Below, piece by piece: positions 23,101 to 32,309 of a DNA stretch of 64,000 nt. Within the stretch, counting starts at the first letter, position 1. Each line of letters opens with the position of its first letter. Origin of the DNA: Hirsutella rhossiliensis (lineage: Eukaryota; Ascomycota; Sordariomycetes; Hypocreales; Ophiocordycipitaceae); contig NW_025408677.1 of NCBI RefSeq assembly GCF_020360975.1, positions 682,001 to 746,000 of the forward strand. Direction: 5' to 3'. A program made the position numbers and the translations under genes. Under the pieces are notes generated by a model, which had not been told where the DNA came from, ran no database searches, and worked only from the letters and a program-made list of their open reading frames with translations.

Positions 23101-23960
23101 GAGAAGACGGCTACTAGGGACGAGGTTTATTAATATCTCTCTCTAATTAGCTTAATTCTTTACCTAGCGATTTATACTAGACCCGACGGTGCGTTCCCGG
23201 TTAGAAAACTAGCATAATTTAGCTATAACCCGGGCCCGAAGCATAGGAGAGAGGCTAGGAGATGCCTAGCATACCTCTATTATACGAGAGATCGCTGCAT
23301 CTACTTCTTAGTTAAAGAAGCTGAACGTAGGTTCCTCTGCGCTTCTGATTTATCCTTTGCAGACAACCCGGAGACTCGAAAATCCTTATAGGGTTATGTC
23401 TTCTTATTTCTAGGCGGACCCGTTAACTGGAAGGCTACGAAATAAGCGACTATAACGACGTCGTCTATAGAGGCCGAATTGCTAGCCCTATTAAGCGCGG
23501 CGAAGGAGCAAATGCAATTTTCCCGGCTAATTAAAGAGCTTAATATTAAGGTAGAAGGCACTAATAAGCTATAGCGCGATAACCTACAGACTATTAGGCT
23601 CCTAACTAAACTAAGCGCGAAGCTTAAGACGAACCTTAAGTATATCGATATCTATCGTTACTAGCTCCGATAGGAGGTTTAGGAAGAAAGACTCTAGATT
23701 ATATAGATTAAGTCTACGGAGAATCCCGCTAATAGAATGATAAAGGCCCTCCCCTAGCAAAAGCACGAAGCTTTTGTTAAGTAGCTAGGGATGCAAGGGA
23801 GACCGGTGGTATTAATTAAAGCCGATAAGCCGGAGGATAGTTTCGATAGTATCACTACCTAGAGAGGGATATAGATGCTCTCCGAGCATTACCTAGGCCC
23901 GGGATAGACCTATTATTTTGCTAGTATTAACTTATTAAAATGCTCCTAGTTATAATACTA
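20150..23960 (+). pseudogene. copia B pol: protease, integrase, RT, RNase H
   Basis: The protease box is IYNLGASVYVFNDL near 20180. GAG-pre-integrase reads WHRRLGHPGPEPL at 20595. Integrase has FSFDLHLGP (about 20763), then ATNGEKALL where the second catalytic Asp is Asn, and NRHVERSGAVVKERAR (Glu kept). RT starts near 22300; its active-site box reads FFIDNIVII (about 22823), so the YVDD pair is now Asp-Asn. RNase H has SDLSFADNPETRKS and SSIEAELLALLSAAKE near 23350-23500. Both Asp losses are GAC to AAC changes in TpG context. Stops are Gln or Trp type. The protein is dead by RIP but almost free of indels. Confidence 0.88.
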
Positions 23961-24095
23961 AGGAAGATATTATAAAGAGTATCTCCCTTAACGGTAATAG
24001 CCTCACTCGCTAGACATTTAATAAGATTAGATAATTCGCCTATCTCTTTTACTTATTTGCCTCACTTACCTAGTAAGACTAAGGCAAAGAGGGTG

Positions 24096-24384
24096 TGTTA
24101 GAGGGAGCAGACTAACGGTCTAATCCGCATACGTATAAACTCCGGTAAAAGAGGTAGGTTAGATATAAGGACTTAAGTTAGGTATCGATATAGTAGAGGA
24201 ACATTGCCCTAATCGGGATATACGGGAATTGGCACTAATTTAGGGCCACCACGGGTCCTAGATTAGTATCTATTCGTATAAATACCCCCTTAATGTCGCA
24301 TAGATAGATAGAAAACATGCATCATCGTTTAGACTCAATTGTGCCTGCCCTTATCCTTCCGCCCGCGCTCTCAGCTTGCTGAGA
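24096..24384 (+). repeat. 3' LTR of copia B
   Basis: 289 bp matching 18509-18797; followed by TSD ACTCC at 24385-24389. The differences include RIP transitions on both copies. Confidence 0.93.
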
Positions 24385-24480
24385 ACTCCTTACCTAGTGA
24401 GTTGAAACCTATGAGTTCTAGCACCTGTAAATCCCATGAGCCTTCTACTCGCCCAGACCTGCATTGCCCACCCACATCTA

Positions 24481-24581
24481 CCCGTTGATCTTGGTGTGGG
24501 GCCACAGCAGCCCAACTAAGTGTCTTCGCCACTTAGTTGGCCCAAAAAATCCGGCACAGCCCAAAAAATCCGGCACAGCAG
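24481..24581 (+). repeat. Left TIR of the pogo element (101 bp)
   Basis: It is identical to the complement of 27061-27161. Inside are a hairpin (CCAACTAAGTG, six-base loop, CCACTTAGTTGG) and two direct copies of CCCAAAAAATCCGGCACAG (19 bp), plausible transposase-binding sites. Confidence 0.93.
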
Positions 24582-24852
24582 GGTCCTCAATTTGGGGTGC
24601 AAAATCAAGGGAAATTCTACGCTTCGCTTCATGGTGCCGTCAATGCGACTTCAAATAGCTAAAATATACATGTGATCAATAGCTGCGGATCACCTAAAGA
24701 CGCAAGTAACAACGAAAAGTGAAAAAATCACGTCTTTGGGCCTATTTAGGAGCTGCCGCCTTCCAGTCGAAGAGATAGGAAGACCGCGTTTGTGAGTCCA
24801 AATAGACGTATTATGTAGTAATTTCGCCTGTTGTGCGTCTCTGAGAGCTATT

Positions 24853-25635
24853 TTATCCATACCTGTGTTCCTGGAGCGTCTGCTGTATCTTGTTGGACGA
24901 TCGGGTGCGCGGTCGAGGGCATGGTGTATCGACTACCGCTTCAACCGCTGCTAACGGCGGCGATGAGGGTATATTCTCTTGCGTGTCGAGTAAATTGTCC
25001 TCGTCTTCATCGTCGGCGCCATCCTCACTATGTTTGTCAAGATCGAGGCCTGTGAAATAGACGGTATCGTCACTGCCGGGCAACGACGACATATCTGTAA
25101 GTGGGCGAGGTCGGGTCGCTGCGCGCCCTGACATCTCTGGCGGAGTTATTTCTCTTCGTGGTATCATAGAAAAGGATTCCTTGGATGGCTCTTTGAGCTC
25201 CCGCATGAGGGTATCGCAACTTTGCTCCAGAGTGTAGAACTCAACGTCTCGTCCCGTAAACTCTAGCCAGGGCTTAAAGTTCAATGTCTTGACTCTGCCA
25301 TTGACTAACTGCTTCTTCCCGACTTTATAGTCTTCTCGGATCTTCTGCATCTCTCCACGAACTCGTTTAAGATGCATCCTTATCTCCTGGCGCGTTTGAA
25401 GCCGGGTTTGCTTTGCCTGGAGCTCCTCATACTCCCGGGTGATGTCGGCCATGCTGGAGCTCGTGATAAACTCTCCGCGCGGCCTGACAATCTTGCCTCT
25501 CTTCATTCGATTCGCATACGCCTGGGTTCGGCTATTCTTATCGCTGACTATGCCCTGGGAATGTGACGCCATCGCGATAGACTCGGTGTTCACTTTCGCA
25601 AGAACCCGCAAGTTTTCTCGTGATGGCGAGCTCAT
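24853..25635 (-). CDS. C-terminal region of pogo-like transposase in a second frame
   Basis: 260 codons from ATG at 25635 to a stop at 24853. The start overlaps the stop of the upstream transposase frame as ATGA. The segment at about residues 60-110 (REYEELQAKQTRLQTRQEIR) is a probable coiled coil, and an acidic tail (DDEDEDNLLD) lies near residue 215. Pogo-type transposases often carry a similar extended, coiled C-terminal part, so this is most likely the same protein after a frameshift or across an unspliced intron. An independent second protein cannot be excluded. The frame shows no RIP stops. Confidence 0.7.
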   Translation of the reverse strand: MSSPSRENLRVLAKVNTESIAMASHSQGIVSDKNSRTQAYANRMKRGKIVRPRGEFITSSSMADITREYEELQAKQTRLQTRQEIRMHLKRVRGEMQKIREDYKVGKKQLVNGRVKTLNFKPWLEFTGRDVEFYTLEQSCDTLMRELKEPSKESFSMIPRREITPPEMSGRAATRPRPLTDMSSLPGSDDTVYFTGLDLDKHSEDGADDEDEDNLLDTQENIPSSPPLAAVEAVVDTPCPRPRTRSSNKIQQTLQEHRYG

Positions 25636-26945
25636 GAGGGGCCCATACCGTTGCCGGATATCATTGAGGGCATCCGCGGCGACTTGAAACGCGTCTCCGA
25701 GGGTAGGAGCGAGGCGTATGCAGGATTGATCGGCTGCTGTTGTCGTAGCTGCTCGTGGAGGATCTTGGTGATCACCGGCGCTGGGTCGACAGGAAAGAGG
25801 CCTGTTTTTTCAAATGCCGCCATAATGTTATGCCGCGTGAAGCCAGCCTCATATACGTCCTGAAAAGCTGTGAGGAAGTTGACCCGCGAAAATGATATGT
25901 TGCCTTCTGCGAGCGACTTCCGAAGCGCTTTCTGATGTGCTGACTTTAGTGGCTGGAATACCCCAACATCAAGCGGCTGCATGAGGTGGGTGGAATGTGG
26001 AGGGAAAATAGCAATGATGATATCAAACTTGATACAATACTCAGCAAAGTCAAGGGTGGTATGCCCTGTAAAGCCATCCACAACAAGCAATCGGTAGATC
26101 TTCTCGTCGTCAGGCCGTTGGTTTGGCGGCGCCTCCACGCGACTCATCCCCATGTTGGGGCGCCGAAGATGCTCGTCACAGCCGAACCACTCTTCCAGCG
26201 AATTTCCTGACTGTTTTGCTTGCGCTGACGATGCCCAAGACCAGCAGTTGAAATGCCTTGCCCACTCAAGGTGTATCTCTGCGTTGGAAAAGCCAGTTGG
26301 CGACTGGGCAAACCGTACGCCTGTCATGATGTCGATGCCGGCCCAGTTGGTGGTAGGGTAATGTTGGAAAACAAGCCAGGGTGGAAGACTGATGCGTTCT
26401 CGCAGGCACCCAATGCGTATTCCGGCCTCGTCTTCATTCCAGATCTCTGAACTGCCAATACGGTAGCTGGTGATGATTTCTCGAAGCTTTGAGTAGAAAA
26501 ATTCGACTTCTTCTACCCCGTGGGCTTCAAAGGACTTCCGGGCTCGTTCAACTGCTTTGAGATACGTCTTCGCGATCGCAGGATGACTTCCACGCCAATT
26601 GTCAAGCCAACTTGACGAGACCGGGCGGGCATTGGGATCTCGACGCATTCTTATTGCATTTGCAACAGCTTCAAGTTGCTCTCTCGTGGCGGGCATGCCG
26701 GTGCGTTCCATCCACTGTACATACGCAACCAGGGCGTCGTCTTCGTCCTCCGTCAGCGCCAATGGACGCCCTGGAGCACGGGAAAAGGGGTTTCTTATGA
26801 AATTAATGGCTCTCTGTACGGATGAGCTCTTCACATTGTAACGGATGGCCGCATCTCGCACGGAAAGAGGCGTTCTTTTGGTGTTGTTGAGCGACGAACA
26901 TCGGCTCTGGGGTCGCGACGAGACGCCAGAACGGCTTTGCTGCCT
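25632..26945 (-). pseudogene. pogo-like transposase: CENP-B-type HTH and DDE domain
   Basis: The frame is open from about 26945 to TGA at 25632-25634 but has no in-frame ATG at its head; the first recognisable residues are TPLSVRDAAIRYNVKSS, a psq-type helix-turn-helix. LTEDEDDALVAYVQW and VSSSWLDNWRGSHP mark the CENP-B-like DNA-binding domain. Catalytic acids lie in IWNEDEAGIRIG, LLVVDGFTGHTT and HLMQPLDVGVFQPL, a DDD triad of pogo type. It would cut and paste the element by its TIRs. A second minus-strand frame (ATG at 26985) overlaps the head in another phase, so an N-terminal frameshift or small intron is likely. Confidence 0.85.
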
Positions 26946-27060
26946 CCAGGGTAGCCATGTTATCTGTCATAATGTATTCCGGCAAAAAGATACGTAAATA
27001 AAGTCAAGTTGCGCGAGAAAACGCGGTTGAGATGCATAGGGTTGACGTTTTGGAGGTGGG

Positions 27061-27161
27061 CTGCTGTGCCGGATTTTTTGGGCTGTGCCGGATTTTTTGG
27101 GCCAACTAAGTGGCGAAGACACTTAGTTGGGCTGCTGTGGCCCCACACCAAGATCAACGGG
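27061..27161 (-). repeat. Right TIR of the pogo element (101 bp)
   Basis: Mirror of 24481-24581, followed by TA at 27162-27163. It carries the same internal hairpin and the two 19-bp direct repeats. Confidence 0.93.
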
Positions 27162-27163
27162 TA

Positions 27164-27640
27164 TCTTCTTAACCTGCCTTCTCGTCACACCCTTTGCGCC
27201 TTTGCAAAGCAAATCTCCCCGCAGCGGTCTAGGCCGCCTCTCTGACACTCGGTCTCGATTTCACTTATACAATACCTCTATCTCTCGCCGCCTCTGGACC
27301 TCGCTTCTCCTGTCCCTTCTCCTGTCGCCTGCTTCGTTCCGAAAGGCCTCTTTGCGCGAGCCGCGGCTGGCGAGCCTTCCCCTCGTCTAGACCATGCTGT
27401 GAGGTTTGATAGGTTGTGTGCGTGTCGGGTAAACGTTGTTCCTGCTGACGCACGTGATACCCTCCTGCGATGTGCGCTCTATCGTAAAAATGATCAGACA
27501 TTTTTGCCTTTTTTTTTTAAACTGTTCGTATTCGTAAGCAGTTCCGGGTCGACTATTGGTCAGCCACGACTCTATCCTGCCCGCTACGTTGCCAGCTGGA
27601 CGCCCGTTTTCGGGCTCGGGCCACCACGGGTCCACCTCGG
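27164..27640. other. Non-RIPped spacer without recognisable gene
   Basis: Pyrimidine-rich sequence with a T-tract near 27508-27520. Short open frames exist on both strands, but none has a motif or a convincing start. It is probably host intergenic DNA. Confidence 0.4.
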
Positions 27641-27643
27641 ACG

Positions 27644-28300
27644 TCACCTGCCCTCATTCGCCGCTGCCTCTTCCCCCACGAACACGCACATGGACGCCTG
27701 TCCCGGTCCGGTTCCCCCGCTCCACAACCATCCGGGGCTTATCGCGATGGCCCGGCTCGCCGCCCCTGGCCAAAGGCATAGATTGCAGTGAACGATGTTT
27801 GTCATCCAAGGGTGGATGGCTCCACTGATCGGTTTGCCAGTCCAATATGTCTTGAGGTCCATTGAGCTGGTGTTAGGGCCCCCCACGACAACCTGCCTGC
27901 ACCCGATGTCATAGCAAAATTGGGTTAGTGCGCCGGCAGCGTAAGCTCCCGCGCAGTCAAAGTGTGAGTTCACGGCCCGCACGAGCTGGTTGTAGAAAGC
28001 GCTTATTAGGAGGCCCAACAGCGTCTTAAACGACCACATATTTGCAGCCGCCCGTGCCCCCCAAATATCGCTAGTCCCGTAGAAGCGGTCGTGTTGTAGT
28101 AGTGGTGAATGGGCGGTGGTCACTCGCCGCCACAGCGTCAAATCAATCGAATATCGCCTGTCTGAAATGTTGGAATGTGCGTTTATCCGTTCACCTTTAA
28201 TTACTAGGATATCGCACTTGAGGTATTTTTGGGTTTCAGTGTTACCTATTTTTTCCAGAGAAGACGGTAGGTAGGATTTATTTCGCCCGGAGGGAGGTCC
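27644..28300 (-). other. Unidentified long open frame without a starting ATG
   Basis: One minus-strand frame is open for about 215 codons, from beyond 28290 (SYLPSSLEKIGNTETQKYL) through CDILVIKGERINAHSNISD and FYNQLVRAVNSHFD to a stop at 27644. No ATG stands near its head, so it could be an internal exon or a truncated gene. The residue pattern looks protein-like in the first 150 codons (QLVRAVNSHFDCAGAY, CRQVVVGGPNTSSMD) and Gly/Pro-rich after that. I do not recognise the family. Codon use and CA/TG content match the surrounding non-RIPped DNA. Confidence 0.35.
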
Positions 28301-28794
28301 CTATAAGGCCGGTAAATGCGGCGGGTCACGGGATCCGGCAGATCACCGGTAAATCACTTAGTTGCCGACACTTTTCACTAAGATAACTTAGTGTCCGTAC
28401 GACGGATAGGAAGATAGGTAGGAAGATAGGTAAAGAAGTGATCTTAGTAGTTGTATTGCTTAGAGAGTAGCTAGAGAGCTTGCTTAAGAAAAGGATATCT
28501 AGTAGACATAAGTCCCTTTATATAGAAAACTCCTCCCTTTCTTTCCTCTGATTATTCGTTCGATCCCTCTAGGCAGCAGAGTAATATTCTAGACAACTAG
28601 TCTTAGGTCTAGGAATTTATCTTAGGCAGCTGAGTAATTATTCTAGGCATGTCTAGACATTTCCTTCCCTTTTAAAGGAAGACCGATTCAGTGTTGCTTG
28701 TCACGAGCCAGCCAGCCAATCTCGCGTAGACTTCACCCCTGCATCGACCCTATCACGACCCTGCGCGCCAGCGTAGAGCCGCCAGCGCAGAACC
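28301..28794. other. Spacer with a possible LTR remnant
   Basis: No gene is seen. On the minus strand a TATATAAAGGG box lies near 28520 and the sequence ends GTACGGACA at about 28390, resembling a retrotransposon LTR promoter and end, but no clean TSD was found. GATAGGTAGGAA-type short direct repeats occur at 28405-28430. Confidence 0.3.
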
Positions 28795-28890
28795 TTACCT
28801 CAGCAGCGCTCAGGCCATTTGCAAGAGGAGACTAGCCATTTTTAGAAAAGGTCACGTTACCTAGACTACTCCTCTAGTAAAAGGCCTAAG
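28795..28890 (+). repeat. Left compound terminal inverted repeat
   Basis: The outer block (28795-28821, 27 bp starting TTACCTCAGCAGCGC) is identical to the complement of 54103-54129. The inner block (28868-28890, ACTCCTCTAG and GGCCTAAG) matches the complement of 54045-54067 with RIP-type changes. RIP begins within this repeat: the outer block is clean and the inner block mutated. Confidence 0.75.
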
Positions 28891-29269
28891 GATTCTATTA
28901 AACGCTTACACTGCTCTGCGGAAATTTTATATATGCTTTATATGCATCTCTACGGGTTTACTAAAATCATAATCTATTAATAACTATATTAAACTAAATC
29001 GTATATATCCTAAACTTCAATTAATTATATATTAAAGTATGCTCTATCTAGGCATATAAGCCGTTTTATATCCCTATAGTTATATCTTATAGAAAAAGCT
29101 AATTTATAGTAAGCTAGATCGCGTCGGAATAGTTATCTAGCTATCCTTGCTAGGTTTACTATCGAATAAACTAAGAAAACACGCGTCGGATACTATATAA
29201 ACCCGTTCTAGGTCTAAATTCACGCTACTATCTTATTATTAAGCGCGTTTTACGTCATACTATGCGAAG

Positions 29270-31285
29270 TAGGGCGAGCTTTCGAAGGTTGCAACGAGAG
29301 ACAGCGGATGTCGTAAGAGATCTCGTTTACGATGCTAATAGCACTACTAGCATAATAGCTATATAACTACTGGTCGAAAGGGCAAGAGACGCGTTAGAGG
29401 AGGTATAGAAGGGCATTATCCGGGTAGGCCTAGAACGCTATCTCTATCTATTCGAGCCCCGTTAGAAGTAGGTAGATACTATATAGTATTTAGTATTTAG
29501 AAGAGAGGACCTTCTGCTAGCAGCTAAGATATCTTTTAGCAAGAGTATTGTATTCTAAGTAGTGCCGTTGTTTCGTTATAGTAGGATAGGCCTTATTATC
29601 GTCCCTTTAGATCGAATTAAATAAGAGTAATATATTAAAATCTAAGGGCTCCCTAGCGCGAGATACGCGTTTATTAACGGTAGGACCGATAAGACCGATA
29701 CGCTAGCCTAGGAGATTAAGACGGGTGTATATACTTATCTTATTATAGGCCTAGAGATCGTAGCCGGGTGGTTCCGATCGATAGTAAGTAGCCCGAGTTT
29801 TAAGAAATAGGTCTACGTTATCGCTATAGATAAGCTCTATTTAGTAGCCCTCTAGGGGAGTAGTATCTATCTATAGTACGTATAACTCTCTCTTCTTTAG
29901 CGTAGGCTAGGAGGCGGTGTTCCTTAGTTTAGCTATTCTACTACCCTAGACCGGACGATATTAAAGACCGCGAGGAAAATAATAGGCTTCTAGGCCAGCT
30001 ATAAGTTTTTTCGATCGTCCGTCGATAGGCTAAAGATTAAGTTAATTATTAAGACGATCCCGCTATAAATAATAAAGAGATTTATAAGCCTCTTCTTTAT
30101 TTTATAGGACGCTACTATAAACGACTTACTAACGCTAGAGCGTATTCCGAAGACTATAATCTTTATAGACTCCTAGCGTAATATCTAATAATATATAGAA
30201 TATCTACGTAAGTAGCTATAAAAACTATTAGCTAGGTCCTTAGGAGCCCGTAACTATAAATAGATTATCTAGGTCTACCACGCATATACCACCCTTAATA
30301 ATAAGAATGCTATATATAAGGAGTTTTCTAAGCTGGATTCTAAGATCCGAATTATAGTAGCTATAGAATCCCTAGGGACCGGAGTAGATCTCTCGGATAT
30401 TATACGAGTTATCTAGTACGGCTTCCCTTTAGAACGACTCTTATACGTCCTTATTTAACGCTTTAGCTATATAGCTAGGATAATAGGCATTAAAGGAGAG
30501 GCTGTCTTCTTAGTAGAAAGCTAGGCTATAGGCGATAGGTTCCTACTAAAAAGACTAGCGTTATTATATAATACTTAGACGCTATCGTCTTTAAGACGGC
30601 GTTCTATTATAAGTCGGTTAGCTTAGTCGCACTTTATAGATCTAGGAGTAGATAGTAATATCCTAGATAATAAATCGGACGTTGCTATAGACGCTATTAA
30701 AAATAATACGCCTAGAGATAAATATAAACGTAAAACGGAGAGGGAACGCCGAGCAGACCTATATAACGATACCCTAGCACTATTTAATCTTATTAATCGA
30801 TCTATATATCTCCGCTAAATCCTAATAGATTAGCTATAGGAGAGCCTATTAGACCTAGCGTCGAGGTTACCGGCTCCTAGCTCGTAGGAGTGCTATAACG
30901 TCTATAACCCTAATCTAACGCAAATAGTACCTTTCCTATAGGATACCGCTGCTAGTCTTCGGAAGCCCTAGGCTAGAACGGCATTATATATATTTTATAA
31001 CCGCCTTATCCTCTAGGGAGATAGTGTTATTAATTCGGTATATTAGATAATAAGGCCGAAACTCTCTATATAGATATTTACCTAGAAGGGGGAGTAGATA
31101 TTAATATCGGTAGAGTATACGAATATCTATTTAGCCGAAGATTTATCGAAGTTTATAAAATCGACTTAGATAAAGGACTATTCCGATAAGCTATTTAAAG
31201 AGTTTAACGAAATTAAGTTATACGTAGTAACGAACTAGCCTAGAGGCTATAGGCTAGGAACTATAGCTATAGCTTAAGTTCTAAT
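29270..31285 (+). pseudogene. RecQ-like superfamily 2 helicase, RIPped
   Basis: The frame with read-through stops shows RecQ order. A Walker A remnant SFSKSIVF lies at 29531 (GFGKS expected; TGGC to TAGC gives Ser). LIIVPLDRIK is motif Ia. IDKLYLVAL near 29834 is the DExH box, Glu now Lys and His now Tyr. FSYSTTLDRT near 29930 is the SATL motif, and VYHAYTTLNNKN lies near 30270. ESLGTGVDLSDIIRVI near 30363 is motif V, and RFSYIARI near 30455 is the QRxGRxxR motif VI. A Cys-rich C-terminal region follows. Such helicases unwind DNA 3' to 5'. It starts close to the left TIR and points into the element, convergent with the DUF6589 gene. Copies of RecQ-like genes are known to be repeated near telomeres in fungi, which is the main alternative explanation. 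Confidence 0.75.
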
Positions 31286-31899
31286 ATAAAGAGCGTTATT
31301 AGAAAGATAAGCTCATCTTACTACCGAATAGCGAGCGACGTAATAAATAAGTATAAAGAGGAGGGTATCTATTATAGTAGAGACTCTAATAACTCCTAAT
31401 TAAGAATAAAGAGTATTATTCGCGTAGGAGCGAGAAGAGTACGCTTCCTCGCTAAAGTAAGTTATTACCTAGGTAAGAGATACGTTAGCTTCGTGCTCTT
31501 CCTATCTACGAACCCTAGCAATACCTATCGCGTTAGCGAACCGTCGTTCGTATCTATAGGTAGGTCGACGATACTAATAGACGGGGATTATTCCTCTACT
31601 AATTTAGGTATTCTCGAAGATATTAAGAATAAGATAACTATTATAATTAACGGTAACCGGGCCCCGAAACGTCCTTTATTAAGTCGAGGGAAGGGGTTAA
31701 TAGCGAAACGGGTTACGCTTAGGGTTCTCGACCCTAATATAAGGCGAAGTCCGCGTAGTAAGAAGGGGAATAATAGCCGCTACGACTAGAGTTAGTAGGT
31801 ATTATATAATATTTACTCTAATTCGATATCCGAAGGTAAACCCTATTTACGGGCTATATCTCGATCTTTTATAGGCTAGCGACGTCTATTAGTATAAGA
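31286..31899. other. RIPped convergent gap between helicase and DUF6589 tail
   Basis: It holds the 3' ends of the two convergent genes. A plus-strand open frame of 98 codons (31493-31789) shows no known motif and probably lies antisense to the DUF6589 tail. Confidence 0.4.
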
Positions 31900-32152
31900 C
31901 TAAAAACTCTATAAGTATACGTATACTAATATCGTTATTATATCGCTATTAGGATCTAGATTAGTCGTAGCTCCTCTCCTCTTAGACGGTAGTATAACTA
32001 TTCTACCTTTATCTCTAACGACTTTTATATTAAACGGCTATAATTTTTAGGCTGCTACTCTTTCGAGTCCGATCGTATATATATCTAGCGCTCGATATCT
32101 TACCTTCCTACCGTCGCTATAAAATTTAATAGAGTCGTATGCTAGCTTAAAT
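31900..32152 (-). pseudogene. DUF6589-like gene, C-terminal piece
   Basis: Minus-strand frame continuing the piece at 36980-38590 after removal of copia C and one TSD copy. It reads LDSIKFYSDGRKVRYRALDI then GLERVAA. The end of the gene is not clear. TAAAT at 32148-32152 is the target site of copia C. Confidence 0.5.
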
Positions 32153-32304
32153 TATTAACTTAATATAAGATATAGACTAAGATATATTTAGGCAGTAGTT
32201 ATAAGTAGTAAGTTACTAGATAGTAGTACGGACGTGCTACTATATATATATATATATTAAGAGCTATTAGATAGAATTAAATAGAAGTAAGTTTAATCGT
32301 AATA
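32153..32304 (+). repeat. 5' LTR of copia C (152 bp)
   Basis: Followed directly by GGTTATATACCCGG, which resembles the initiator-Met anticodon-loop primer site of copia B (GTTATGAGCCCGG) after RIP and drift. It includes a (TA)n tract near 32240. Confidence 0.9.
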
Positions 32305-32309
32305 GGTTA

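Larger units (their letters stand above)
18509..24384 (+). mobile_element. Full-length Ty1/copia element (copia B), 5876 bp
   Basis: Two 289-bp LTRs (18509-18797 and 24096-24384) start TGTCAGAGGG / TGTTAGAGGG and end TTGCTGAGA. The TSD ACTCC is perfect at 18504-18508 and 24385-24389. A purine-rich tract (AAGGCAAAGAGGG) precedes the 3' LTR. The internal frame is gag, protease, integrase, RT, RNase H, the copia order. The LTRs differ mainly by C to T and G to A changes. Confidence 0.95.
24481..27161 (-). mobile_element. Fot1/pogo-like (Tc1/mariner superfamily) transposon, 2681 bp, non-RIPped
   Basis: Perfect 101-bp terminal inverted repeats (24481-24581 and 27061-27161) begin CCCGTTGATCTTGG and are flanked on both sides by TA, the expected target duplication. 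The transposase is on the minus strand. CA and TG are abundant (ten in the 60 bases at 26281-26340). The element therefore escaped RIP or arrived after it. Confidence 0.95.

Noticed and set aside
25372..26841. Several 60-80 codon plus-strand frames
   Set aside because: All are antisense shadows of the pogo transposase frames.
31493..31789. 98-codon plus-strand open frame as a small gene
   Set aside because: No known motif, RIPped surroundings, and position antisense to the tail of the DUF6589 gene.
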